From NCBI GenBank assembly GCA_005503065.1, contig SCOE01000005.1, positions 186,001-250,000 on the forward strand: a stretch of 64,000 bases of DNA, in the 5' to 3' direction. Under the pieces are notes generated by a model that did not search any database, was not told where the DNA came from, and saw only the letters and a program-made list of their open reading frames with translations. Positions within the stretch are counted from its first letter, which is position 1. Each line of letters opens with the position of its first letter. This stretch comes from Comamonadaceae bacterium ALPHA2B (GTDB lineage Bacteria > Pseudomonadota > Gammaproteobacteria > Burkholderiales > Burkholderiaceae_C). Shown here one piece after another: positions 53,428-62,134 of the stretch. The position numbers were made by a program, and so were the translations under genes.

Positions 53428-54870
53428 ATGCCAAAAACAATGAAAAGCGCAGATCAATTGCCGTCAGGCACTGATCGAAAAGGTATCCAAAAGTCGAATC
53501 CAGCGTCTAAAAAGAACGCGGTCAAGGCTCCTAAGTTCTCAAAGGCCGAAGGCCAGCAGGACAGAGGCCAGCAGGACAGAGGCCAGCAGGACAGAGGCCA
53601 GCAGGACAGAGGCCAGCAGGACAAAAAGCGGCCTAAGGACCCTCAACCAGAGCAAAAGCAAAAGCAAACGCAAGGGGTCAAAGGCGGTCGCGTCAAAGGC
53701 CAGCGGGTCAAAAGTCAGCGAGGCGAGAGCCGCGACCTCATCGACCAAAAGACTCTGCAAAACGGATTCAAGTCCTCCCTAGTAGATACCGTAAAGGTCA
53801 AATTTGAGCTCACCGCCAAGCAGCATCAAGCCCTCCTAGAGTCCAACCTCAAACACGATGGCGCCGTGTACGTCGTGCCCGGGCCCTATCCGAAGTGCAG
53901 CGCCACCATCTTCGCTCGGGGCACCACGCGCTCCGTGTACGTCGAAGGTAGCCCCAAGTACCTCACCGGGCAGAACCTGATCGGCACCGAAAACGTCGCT
54001 CAGTTCGCCTCTCAGCTCCTTCTGGCCGTCCTCCAACGCGCCGGCCTGAACGTTGGGCCCAAGACTCGCGCCCGGATCGACCAGCTCGACTTCGAGCTGA
54101 TGCGCGTCGACTCTGCCGCCCATTGCGACTGCCGAACCGAAGCCGCCGCTCGCACCGTAATGGTGGCGCTTCGCCGGTTAGCCGTCGCCTCGGTCCGTGA
54201 AGTTGCCCTCTACGGGTTCGACGAGTCCATCTACATCGGCCTTCGCAGCAGTCGCTCCACCCTAAAGATCTACCGCAAAGGCGCAGAGCTCCAACACAAC
54301 CCCATTGCCGCCGGTGTGCCCGGTGCTCAGCAGCTGGCTCAACTAGCCATCGGGCTCGTTCGCTTCGAGTACGTCCTGCGCTCGTCCGAACTGAAACGGC
54401 TGGGCCTCCACAAGCCTGAAAAGTGGCAGCCCAACACCGGGCGCGACCTTCTTCAGCGCCACTTCGACCAGGCAACTCGTGCGCAGGGCCAAGTGCCCAA
54501 CGTGCACCACATCGACCGGTTGACCCCCACGCTCCAGCTCAAGCTCCGCGCCTGGCTGCTTGGCGACATGAATGCGTTTCTCGGCTCGCCCACCACCGCC
54601 GCCAGCAGCCGTCGGCAGGTGCTGGACGTAACCGGTATCGACGTGGGTAGTCCGCTGTCGGCCGCTGCTCAGAGGGCCGCAGTTCTGCAAGTCCGCGACG
54701 TGCTGGCCGCCGGCTTCGGGTTCCGCACGCACCCTGAGGCGTGGGCCCGGTTGCTGAACGGAGCACCTGTTTCTGCTGATTGCGACGATGCAGTTGCCGC
54801 AAAGCCCTTAGCTTTGCCAAGTGTCGATAAGCCGGCGCGCCGCCGCTCGACGAGCCATACCGACCGATGA
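53428..54870 (+). CDS. Phage/plasmid replication initiator (gene II/X-type Rep)
   Basis: 480 residues. A long basic, low-complexity N-terminus (about 1-110) contains five copies of GQQDR. The core (about 115-460) resembles the gene II/X (Phage_CRI) rolling-circle initiator family: YVEGSPKYLTGQNLIGTENV and later STLKIYRKGAELQ, where the Tyr is a possible catalytic nucleophile, then VRFEYVLRS. A preceding RBS AAGGAGAAG fits the ATG at 53428. It should nick the adjacent origin. Confidence 0.82.
   Translation: MPKTMKSADQLPSGTDRKGIQKSNPASKKNAVKAPKFSKAEGQQDRGQQDRGQQDRGQQDRGQQDKKRPKDPQPEQKQKQTQGVKGGRVKGQRVKSQRGESRDLIDQKTLQNGFKSSLVDTVKVKFELTAKQHQALLESNLKHDGAVYVVPGPYPKCSATIFARGTTRSVYVEGSPKYLTGQNLIGTENVAQFASQLLLAVLQRAGLNVGPKTRARIDQLDFELMRVDSAAHCDCRTEAAARTVMVALRRLAVASVREVALYGFDESIYIGLRSSRSTLKIYRKGAELQHNPIAAGVPGAQQLAQLAIGLVRFEYVLRSSELKRLGLHKPEKWQPNTGRDLLQRHFDQATRAQGQVPNVHHIDRLTPTLQLKLRAWLLGDMNAFLGSPTTAASSRRQVLDVTGIDVGSPLSAAAQRAAVLQVRDVLAAGFGFRTHPEAWARLLNGAPVSADCDDAVAAKPLALPSVDKPARRRSTSHTDR
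53551..53625 (+). repeat. Five 15-base tandem repeats inside rep
   Basis: Consecutive copies of GGCCAGCAGGACAGA encode GQQDR five times (the last copy changes to GQQDK). They lie in the disordered, charged N-terminal region. A whole-unit change would stay in frame. Confidence 0.9.
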
Positions 54871-55155
54871 GATCAAGTCGCAGTCGATCGACGACAAGTC
54901 GCTTCCAGTTTCGTGCGCGCGAACCTCCGCCGACAACATTCGTCTCTTCAGCGTTTGTGCATTTGTGCGTTTGTGCGTACGTGCCTCCGCGATCGGGCGG
55001 CCTCGCAGCGGAGCCTGATTGGGATGAACTGTTTGAGCGCCAAAGAAGAAAAGAAACGACGCACCTGGAGCACGCGCTATGGGCCACCGCCTAGTCCGCA
55101 TGCAACGCAGTCGCACGACGACTTCCATTTCAACTAGATCTTAAGACTTATCCAA
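54871..55155. other. Intergenic DNA after rep
   Basis: 285 bases with no supported gene. It includes a run of TTTGTGC/TTCGTGC-type short repeats (54955-54985: CATTTGTGCGTTTGTGCGTACGTGC). Confidence 0.4.
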
Positions 55156-55785
55156 ATGACCATCGAACTCAACGACCGACAGCTCGACAAGCTGCGCGCC
55201 AATCGTGTCTCTCCCGAAGCAGCCACTGATCCCGATACGCTCGATAACATTAAACCCGTCCTTGCTATCGTTTCGCCGGCCACGGTGTCCCGCGACTTAG
55301 AGCGAAATGGGGCGGGCGGCGTTGCAATGCCCGAGCTCATGCTGATTGCATATGAAATCGATCCAGCAAACCCATGCGAAATCCTTGGCCTTCTTCAGAC
55401 TGGCAAGCGATACTTCGGATGGGGTTGGTTTGACTTGAACGACATGTACGAAACAGCTCGCAAGCGTGGCGAATCGACCGAGGTAATCGATCTTACCGGT
55501 CAATATCCTTCTCAAATGCAGGCCAAGATGTGTGCCGTGCTGCAAAAACGCTTTCTGGATCAATGCGAAAGAGGATACCTAGTCGACAATATTAACTATG
55601 AGATGAATTTCGAGTTTGTACTGCGGTTGGCATCTATTCGCACAAGTTCGACGTCGCTGCTTGCATCAGTCGACCTAGCCAAGATGGATGAGCAACGCAT
55701 GCAAGAAGTTCGTCCACTGGCTACACGCAACGCTCGCAGCCAACCGCGCACGGCAGCAGGTAGGTCACGACGCAAACACCGTTGA
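55156..55785 (+). CDS. Unknown cytoplasmic protein
   Basis: 209 residues, no signal or membrane segment. Recognisable features are a GYFGWGWFDL-like aromatic section (RYFGWGWFDLNDMY), a helical middle (SQMQAKMCAVLQKRFLDQCE) and a basic C-terminal tail (SQPRTAAGRSRRKHR). It sits between rep and mrr in the same direction. No family assigned. Confidence 0.55.
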   Translation: MTIELNDRQLDKLRANRVSPEAATDPDTLDNIKPVLAIVSPATVSRDLERNGAGGVAMPELMLIAYEIDPANPCEILGLLQTGKRYFGWGWFDLNDMYETARKRGESTEVIDLTGQYPSQMQAKMCAVLQKRFLDQCERGYLVDNINYEMNFEFVLRLASIRTSSTSLLASVDLAKMDEQRMQEVRPLATRNARSQPRTAAGRSRRKHR

Positions 55786-55949
55786 GCGATCTTTGAGGCC
55801 TGCAGGTCGTTGCCCGCAGGCCTTCTGCCGAAGGAGTCACATGGCTCAGCTGGCGTTTGATGCTCACGAGGGCATGTTGCGTAGCGCATTGACTTTTTTA
55901 TGCAATCTGGACCGGTTGGCTACCATTGCGTCCAACTTGAGGAGAACAG

Positions 55950-56885
55950 ATGGCCGTCCCGCCGTTTCAAGACTTCATGCTGCCATTCCTGCAGCACATC
56001 AGCGATGGTCAAGAGCACCGCATCACAGAGCTGTTCGACCATCTCGCGCTGCAGTTCAAACTCTCTGATGATGAGTTGAAGGAGTTGCTGCCGAGCGGGC
56101 GGGAGACACGGTTCAAGAACCGTGTGTACTGGACACGTGTGCACCTTGGCCAAGCCAAGCTGCTCGATTCCACGGGCCGGGGCCGCTTCAAGATCACGCC
56201 CCGTGGACTCGATCTTCTGAAATCGAAGCCAAAGCGAATCGACCTCAAGGTTCTGTCGCAGTACCCAGAGTTTCAGGAGTTCAGAAGCCGCTCGTCATCA
56301 GACGAGCCAACTTCTCCAGCAACGTCGATTGCATCTGCGCAGCCGGAGTTGCCGCTGTCCGCGCAGAGCCCGGAAGAACAGTTGGAGAGTAGCTATCAAG
56401 TCCTTCGACAACAGCTAGGGCAAAGCCTTCTCGCCAACATACTGAAGTCGCCGCCGGACTTCTTCGAACAATTGGTTGTAGACCTCCTGGTGGCGATGGG
56501 CTACGGGGGTTCACGCGTAGATGCTGGGCAAGCCATTGGCCAGAGCAATGACGGTGGCATCGACGGCATCATCAAAGAGGATAGGCTTGGCCTAGACATC
56601 GTGTACCTCCAGGCCAAGCGATGGGAATCAGCCGTAGGCAGCCCTGAGGTTCGCAACTTCACTGGAAGCCTTGAAGGCCATGGTGCGCAGAAGGGAGTGC
56701 TCATCACTACCTCGAAGTTCACCAAAGAAGCAATTGAGTTCGCAAAGCGCTTGCAACAGAAGAAGCTGGTACTCATCGACGGCGCGCTGCTGGCCGAGCT
56801 GATGATGGACTTCGGCGTGGGGGTGAGTAAGGTCGCAACATACACCGTCCAGAAGATTGATCCGGACTACTTTGGCGACGAGTAG
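55950..56885 (+). CDS. mrr: Mrr-type restriction endonuclease (type IV)
   Basis: 311 residues. The N-terminal winged domain (Mrr_N-like, about 1-95: KNRVYWTRVHLGQAKLLD) recognises DNA, and the C-terminal PD-(D/E)xK nuclease domain has the typical GYGG...SNDGGIDGIIKED (Asp near 205) and DIVYLQAKRW (QAK near 222) motifs, then NFTGSLEGHGAQKGVLITTS. It cuts modified foreign DNA. RBS GAGGAG fits the start. A standalone gene, next to other defence candidates. Confidence 0.93.
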   Translation: MAVPPFQDFMLPFLQHISDGQEHRITELFDHLALQFKLSDDELKELLPSGRETRFKNRVYWTRVHLGQAKLLDSTGRGRFKITPRGLDLLKSKPKRIDLKVLSQYPEFQEFRSRSSSDEPTSPATSIASAQPELPLSAQSPEEQLESSYQVLRQQLGQSLLANILKSPPDFFEQLVVDLLVAMGYGGSRVDAGQAIGQSNDGGIDGIIKEDRLGLDIVYLQAKRWESAVGSPEVRNFTGSLEGHGAQKGVLITTSKFTKEAIEFAKRLQQKKLVLIDGALLAELMMDFGVGVSKVATYTVQKIDPDYFGDE

Positions 56886-57105
56886 GGCGTGCTCCTGACT
56901 GGCACCGTAAGCAGAGGGCGCCAAAGATTCTCAGTCGTAAAGGCGTTCGAGCAATCGGCCTCCGAGTCCCTGCGCAGCAAGGCACCGCTCCAGAGTCTGT
57001 AACCTCCTGCTCCCTATCAGCGTCGCCTTCCTCCGCTGTATTGTCGCCCGTTCTTTTGTACAGATCTCGGCCTACACTTCTGCGACATCTCGAGGAGAAG
57101 CTTTC

Positions 57106-57702
57106 ATGTTTGGCTTCGGCAGGCCCGCGAGGGAAAGGGCTGTCATCAACCAAGTGGCGACAGAGCTGCAAGGCGCAGGCATTGCGCCTGACGCAGCAAA
57201 AACGGCCGCGACGAATTCTGTCGATGAGGTGCTCGCGCTTCTCAAGCAGCGGAACATCGACCCCTTCCGCGAGAACCAGGGCGACATCTATGCGTCTGAT
57301 GAGGCGTTCTGCGCACCTCGACTGGCCGAGGGCGTTACGCTGGACGACATCCGGTATCACTGGAATCGTCCACTCCTGATCCTCGGCGTCGAGGAGAAGA
57401 TTCGACAGCTCGTGAACTTTCTTGTTGTGGACGTGGTCCGGCAGCAAGGAGGTGACGTGAAGGCGGCGAGCGACCGCTTCAAGAAGACGTCCATCAGGTA
57501 CGGCGACACCGCTGCATGGAACCCGAACGAGAAGTACAACGAGGGCCTGCGAGCAGAGGACGCCGACCTGTACGTCGAGTTCGCCCGGCGCATCGACGAG
57601 TGGCGTGGTCGGCAGAGCCAAGCTCAGCTTGACCAGTTCATCGAGCGGAACGGCACGCTGAATGCGGCAGTCCGCGCAATGGTCCGGAACAAGGTCATCT
57701 GA
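57106..57702 (+). CDS. Unknown protein, first gene of a pair next to mrr
   Basis: 198 residues, cytoplasmic. An N-terminal helical region (RERAVINQVATELQGAGIAPD) is followed by KIRQLVNFLVVDVVRQQGGD and a C-terminal ARRIDEWRGRQSQAQLDQFI segment. A GAGGAG sequence sits before the ATG. The next gene begins 33 bases later in the same direction, suggesting one operon. No family recognised. Confidence 0.6.
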   Translation: MFGFGRPARERAVINQVATELQGAGIAPDAAKTAATNSVDEVLALLKQRNIDPFRENQGDIYASDEAFCAPRLAEGVTLDDIRYHWNRPLLILGVEEKIRQLVNFLVVDVVRQQGGDVKAASDRFKKTSIRYGDTAAWNPNEKYNEGLRAEDADLYVEFARRIDEWRGRQSQAQLDQFIERNGTLNAAVRAMVRNKVI

Positions 57703-57735
57703 CCCGGTCGCTGCCCAAATTCCAGGGGTAGGACC

Positions 57736-58557
57736 TTGCAGCAAGTCTCAGTGTGGACGTACTTCATCGGTCCCTTCGCCGGTGCCTTCCTCGCATTCTT
57801 CTTGGCTCGCATTTACGACGCGAACCGCCGGTATTTGGAGCGCCTCGCTGCAGCGAATTTCGCGCTGATGACGCTGAAGAATCAGTTCAACGACTTCACG
57901 CTGTTTAGGCGAAACTTCTATGAGGAGTGCAGCCGAGCCGCGAAGTCGAAGCACACGCCAGTGTGGGCACTCATTCGACCGAGCGTCATGGAGTACGGCG
58001 AGTACACCTTCGACTACGAAGCGATCTCTTTCCTGTTTGAGTCAGGCACTCGCCCGTACGTCTTTGAAGCCATCGAGCTTGCGCAGATCGTGCACCGCGA
58101 CTTCCAGAAGTTGGACAAGCACCGCACCGAAACAGCCCTTCAGGTCCAACGGTTGCTGGCGAAAGAGGACAAGAACAGCGAAATGACGCTCCAGCAAGCA
58201 GAGGGCGTCATTGGCAAGGCGTACTTGATCGAACTCGACATGCTTGCGCACGGGCTTGCAATGAGGGCGTCCGACAACGAAGAGACGTATCTAAAGGCGT
58301 TCAAGGGGTTGCGAGCGGCGCTCCGGTGCCACTTCAAGTCCACGTGGCGATACCGCATCGGATACCTCTGGCGTTGCCGGCATGACTTAACCATCGAGAA
58401 GCAGCTCGTGCAACAGCGGCCTCGCCTCGAACCCGGCTTTAATCTCGACGAATTGCCGCCGTTCCCTGCGCAGCTTCAAGCACGGGTTGAAGCGACCCAT
58501 GCAGAGCGGAAGGCCATGAAGGTGAAGTTCGTGCCGAAGGCCGAGGGTGTGACGTGA
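57736..58557 (+). CDS. Unknown membrane-anchored protein, second gene of the pair
   Basis: 273 residues starting at TTG with GGGGTAGGA upstream. One N-terminal membrane helix (WTYFIGPFAGAFLAFFLARI, about 8-27) is followed by a long mostly helical cytoplasmic part (EMTLQQAEGVIGKAYLIELD). Such single-anchor proteins often serve as membrane effectors of defence pairs, but no characterised family is recognised. Confidence 0.6.
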   Translation: MQQVSVWTYFIGPFAGAFLAFFLARIYDANRRYLERLAAANFALMTLKNQFNDFTLFRRNFYEECSRAAKSKHTPVWALIRPSVMEYGEYTFDYEAISFLFESGTRPYVFEAIELAQIVHRDFQKLDKHRTETALQVQRLLAKEDKNSEMTLQQAEGVIGKAYLIELDMLAHGLAMRASDNEETYLKAFKGLRAALRCHFKSTWRYRIGYLWRCRHDLTIEKQLVQQRPRLEPGFNLDELPPFPAQLQARVEATHAERKAMKVKFVPKAEGVT

Positions 58558-58713
58558 GCCTTCCAGGGCCTACCAACAGAGCGAACGAAACACGTTCGTG
58601 AGGCACTAGTACCTGGATCGCTAGATCAGTGTCGCCTCTCTGAGACATTTCGTTGCAATTAGGCGCGACAGCGGCGAACATTGCACGTTCAGACCCCGTT
58701 CATCCGAGACGCT

Positions 58714-59100
58714 ATGAAGTCCCTTGCTCGTGTCGTGCTGGTGTGTGCAGGCATTTGCTTTATCCAGCCTGCGCTCGCTCAGACGCAGCCCAGCCACTCC
58801 TCTGTCTGCAAGGCGGCAATCGGCGCCATCATGGGCAGGGACCCAGCAATCATTTCTGCAGAACCCTCAGGCGACATCGTCTCTTGGAACTACGTCCGGC
58901 CAAACGACAAGACAGTATGGGGCGGCCGGTGCCGCATAGCTGGAAACACGATCGTTTGGCAAACCACCAACGGTCGCTGGCGAGACCATCCTGCTGACGA
59001 ACTCATCACCTGGCGGCTCGCTGGCTCGCAAGTCGTCATCCGCCAAAAATTCAGTGATGGCTCCATTGTTGACAAATCTTTCGATCGGTCGACCCTGTGA
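58714..59100 (+). CDS. Small exported protein
   Basis: 128 residues with a clear signal peptide (SLARVVLVCAGICFIQPALAQ). The mature part has Cys in SVCKAAIG and GGRCRIAGN, a possible disulfide, and a beta-rich pattern (NTIVWQTTNGRWRDHPAD). Its stop overlaps the next gene's GTG start. It looks like cargo with a possible periplasmic role. Confidence 0.7.
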   Translation: MKSLARVVLVCAGICFIQPALAQTQPSHSSVCKAAIGAIMGRDPAIISAEPSGDIVSWNYVRPNDKTVWGGRCRIAGNTIVWQTTNGRWRDHPADELITWRLAGSQVVIRQKFSDGSIVDKSFDRSTL

Positions 59101-59651
59101 GGAGCGCAATCGTCTGCGTTCTGCTTTTGGCGCTACTCGGGTGCGAACGAAAGCCAGTGGAGCTAGGGCCAAACCCAGCTGAACTCCAGCGTGAGCGCGA
59201 GGCGAAGGCAGCGTTCGAAGCGAAGGAACGAGAGGAAGCGGCGGCCGAACTAAAGCTCAAGTGCGTGGACCGTGTTGGGGCGCTGATGCGAACGGCGCGC
59301 GCATCCATCAAAAGTGGCAGAGCCGAAGACGCTGTCTCCGAGCTCGACTCATGCGGAGATCACCTGCAGAAGTCAAAGGAAGCGGTGGCGCTGCTCGAAA
59401 CTGCGAAGAAAGCCAAGGTACAGCAGTGGGATAAGGCGCAGAAGGAAGCCGACCGCATATACAAAGCTCGCAAAAAGAAAGAGGGCGTTCGTATCGGCAT
59501 GACCCAGCAGGATGTACTCGACAGCATGTGGGGCAGGCCGGAGCGCGTTAACCGCACGATCAGTGCGAGAGGCGTTCATGAGCAGTGGGTGTACGGCAGC
59601 GGCGGCTACCTATACTTCGAAGACGGCATCCTTACAACCGTACAGAACTGA
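59097..59651 (+). CDS. Small lipoprotein with BamE/OmlA-like C-terminus
   Basis: 184 residues. A lipobox (LLLALLGC) follows the GTG start. A charged helix (EREAKAAFEAKEREEAAAEL) spans about 35-110, and the C-terminal GMTQQDVLDSMWGRPERVNR then EQWVYGSGGYLYFEDG resembles the SmpA/OmlA/BamE fold. It overlaps the stop of the small exported gene upstream, so the two are co-translated. Confidence 0.75.
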   Translation: MRSAIVCVLLLALLGCERKPVELGPNPAELQREREAKAAFEAKEREEAAAELKLKCVDRVGALMRTARASIKSGRAEDAVSELDSCGDHLQKSKEAVALLETAKKAKVQQWDKAQKEADRIYKARKKKEGVRIGMTQQDVLDSMWGRPERVNRTISARGVHEQWVYGSGGYLYFEDGILTTVQN

Positions 59652-59767
59652 CTTGGCACTCGATCGCCCACATCGAAAGTCCCGACTCCGACTTCACTGG
59701 GGCGATGCCGGATCAGTGTGACTAGCATTCGCGCCGCCAACCGGCGAGACTAGAGAGCGAGGGGGGA

Positions 59768-60292
59768 CTATGCTTGACGCCAATCACCGCTTCCATACAA
59801 ATCAAAAGTTTTGTCGGCTTCGCCATTCCAGAAGTGCCTGGAGAGGCTAGCGCTGTTGCTTCTGTTCTGTATCCCGACCAACTGCGCCCAGTCTTGAAGG
59901 CTTACGGCCACCTGCCCTAGATTGGCTTCGTCCCTGACGATGGAACCGATGAGAACTTCCCCGTCGCGGAATGTTGCGGCGGTGATATAGATGACAAAGT
60001 CTTCCAAGAAGGCACGAGTCGAGTAAGTGATGCGGTGCTCGAAACTGATTCGTCCGTCGCTTGAAACAACGGGCTCAGGGCCGCCGGCTTTGAAGGTGAC
60101 GCCGTTCGCCAGCTCGCGATAGTTGAGCAGGCGCCGTGTCGAAGCCGCGTCGGCCATGCGCATATACATGGCGTGGCATGCATCGGGATCGAGCCATGCA
60201 TACTCAGACTTCCAATTTTCGAGCTCTTTCAGTTCTCGCAGGCGAAGATACTGGCTGAGGGGGATGCCATTGAAGTAAACGCCAGACTGCAT
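59768..60292 (-). CDS. Unknown protein
   Basis: 174 residues from ATG at 60292 (a GTG at 60310 would add six). No membrane segment. It has an N-terminal YFNGIPLSQYLRLRELKELE helix, a beta-rich core (ISFEHRITYSTRAFLEDF, FVIYITAATFRDGEV) and an acidic C-terminus. Convergent with the lipoprotein gene at 59097. Function not recognised. Confidence 0.55.
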   Translation of the reverse strand: MQSGVYFNGIPLSQYLRLRELKELENWKSEYAWLDPDACHAMYMRMADAASTRRLLNYRELANGVTFKAGGPEPVVSSDGRISFEHRITYSTRAFLEDFVIYITAATFRDGEVLIGSIVRDEANLGQVAVSLQDWAQLVGIQNRSNSASLSRHFWNGEADKTFDLYGSGDWRQA

Positions 60293-60463
60293 GCGAAGAT
60301 CCGAGTGCACTAAGATGCAGCATCATAGATGCGCTATCGAAGCTAGCGGCGCGTCGTGATGGGCCCGCCTGCCGGTCGGCGGCAATGCCCGTTCATTCTC
60401 AAGAACACGCATCGCGCGCCCCTGCAGTCGAGTGGCGCTGCGCTGTTGATGCCGTCAGCAGAT

Positions 60464-61729
60464 TTAGTTGCCGCTCAAATTTTGCCGTGCCGCATCAGCA
60501 TGGTCAGCCCACTCTTGCAACATCGCTCGGCGCTCGACCTTGTATTGGTGCCGGTTGTACGCCGCCCTGATGGCGTTCGGTGGTGCGTGCGCGAGGCAGT
60601 GTTCAATTACGTCGACACTCGCGCCAAGTTTGTTGAAATGCGTGCTGAAAAGCGCTCGCATACCATGGGGTGTGCCGATCTGCTGGAATCCAAGGCGCGT
60701 AAAGAGAGCGTTGATCGATCTAGCAGCCATTGGGCGTCCGGGGTCACGGCGGTTTGGGAACACGTGCTTCACGCCTTGCTCTCTGCTGGATCTCAATGAT
60801 CGGAGAAGCTCAAGGGCCTGTGCCGGCAGCGGTACCCAATGCTCTCGGTCGGCCTTCATGCGCTCGCGGGGTATCGTCCATTCCCCAGTTTCGAGGTCAA
60901 ATTCTGACCATTCCGCTCCAATTGCTTCCGCCTTTCGACACGCGGTCAACAGCATCAGCTGCATCGCGGCTTTAGTCTCAACGCTTGCTGTCGACTGCGA
61001 GAGGCTGTTCAGGAAACGCCCAAGCTCACTACTTGGCAGCGCGCGGTGGTGACCTGGCCGCCGCGATTGAAAAAGGCGGCGCGGCGGAGTGGGGTTTGTC
61101 TCCACCAGGCCCACGTCTATGCCGTGTTCGAAGGCCGCATTCAGATGCGTGCGCAGGTTGCGCGCGGTCTCCGGTGCCCGCTTTTCTACCGTCCGAAGGT
61201 GGTCGAGCAACTCCATGCGAGTGATCTGAGAAAGCCGACGGTGTCCGAACTTTGGCAGTAGATCGTTTTTGATCTCCCGCTCCCGTTGCGCCACGCTAAT
61301 CTTTCGCAGTTTGCTGTCGGTGGTTGTGCGCCAGCTGGCAATTAGCGCGCCGAAAGTTGCGAAGCCTTCTTTCAAGCGTTCTTGCTGACGGCTGTGTACC
61401 GGATCCAAGCCCGATGCCACCAGCCTTCTTGCTTCAGCATGCAGTTCGCGGGCTCGCTTGAGTCCCACGTCTGGATATTTGCCCAGCGCCATGAGATTGG
61501 CCTTGCCATACAGCCGAAATCTAAAGCGCCACAACTTCGAGCCGTTGGGCATCACCATCAGAACTAAGTCGCCTGGGTCATAAAGCTTGTACGGCTTCTC
61601 CTGCGGCTTGGCGTTCTTGATCTGCGTGTCTGTGAGCTGTGTGGCCTTGCCCCTTGTTCTCTGCGGTCGCCTTTCTGTATTCGGCGGGTTGGGCAGGGTG
61701 CTGGCGGGCGTCTCGAGGGTGCTTTGCAC
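60464..61729 (-). CDS. int: P4-type tyrosine integrase of the island
   Basis: 421 residues. The N-terminal DUF4102-type arm-binding domain (LTDTQIKNAKPQEKPYKLYD, GSKLWRFRFRLYGKANLMALG) is followed by the core-binding and catalytic domains with all residues: Arg265 (TACRKAEA), His355 and Arg358 (TPHGMRAL), His381 (LAHAPPNA) and nucleophile Tyr391 (RAAYNRH). It points away from the right chromosome junction, with short GTACCC repeats directly upstream. This is the best candidate for the enzyme that mobilised the island. Start at GTG. Confidence 0.93.
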   Translation of the reverse strand: MQSTLETPASTLPNPPNTERRPQRTRGKATQLTDTQIKNAKPQEKPYKLYDPGDLVLMVMPNGSKLWRFRFRLYGKANLMALGKYPDVGLKRARELHAEARRLVASGLDPVHSRQQERLKEGFATFGALIASWRTTTDSKLRKISVAQREREIKNDLLPKFGHRRLSQITRMELLDHLRTVEKRAPETARNLRTHLNAAFEHGIDVGLVETNPTPPRRLFQSRRPGHHRALPSSELGRFLNSLSQSTASVETKAAMQLMLLTACRKAEAIGAEWSEFDLETGEWTIPRERMKADREHWVPLPAQALELLRSLRSSREQGVKHVFPNRRDPGRPMAARSINALFTRLGFQQIGTPHGMRALFSTHFNKLGASVDVIEHCLAHAPPNAIRAAYNRHQYKVERRAMLQEWADHADAARQNLSGN

Positions 61730-62134
61730 GGCTGGGGCTTTAGGGTACGTACCCCAAAGCGTACCCTATAAATGGCCGGCTACCAAGGAAATGCACCGAG
61801 ATGCAGGAGTGTGCTTTTGAGTATAACTTGTTGTTTTTATTGAGGTTTTTCTGGCTCTACAGCATGCATAGCAGTGCGCCAAGCTGCAAGAAAAACCGAA
61901 TGCACATTTCAGGTGGCGATGCGCATGGGTGTTCCGTGGGGGCGAGGGGCGTCGGGAAGGCGCCTGCCGGCGCGCAGCCGGGTTTATAGCCTGCCGTGCT
62001 CCCGACCTGCAGGCCGGCGGACGGGCGGGTGGCGCCCCCGTCGGCGCGCGGCGATGGTTGGCGGGCGATGCCACGGCTTAAGATGCCCCGTCGCCGTTTG
62101 CGCACTTCCGGGCACCGCGGCGGCCCTTCACAGC
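61730..62134. other. Right junction of the island
   Basis: 405 bases without a gene. Starts with GGGTACGTACCCC and GCGTACCCT repeats (61741-61768), then AT-rich DNA (61810-61860), then very GC-rich DNA that could be the native leader of the dehydrogenase gene. It holds likely integrase-binding sites and the chromosomal promoter. Confidence 0.5.
61741..61768 (+). repeat. Right integrase arm/att-like repeats
   Basis: GGGTACGTACCCC is a near-palindrome around GTACGTAC, and GCGTACCCT follows. The similar TACCCCAA-spacer-GTACCCT arrangement occurs at 5526-5546 at the other end of the island. They probably bind the integrase. Confidence 0.45.

Noticed and set aside
61850-62130. GC-rich, hairpin-prone DNA before the dehydrogenase gene considered as a structured RNA or tRNA att site
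   Set aside because: No tRNA, known riboswitch or small RNA core could be recognised; high GC alone causes many potential hairpins.
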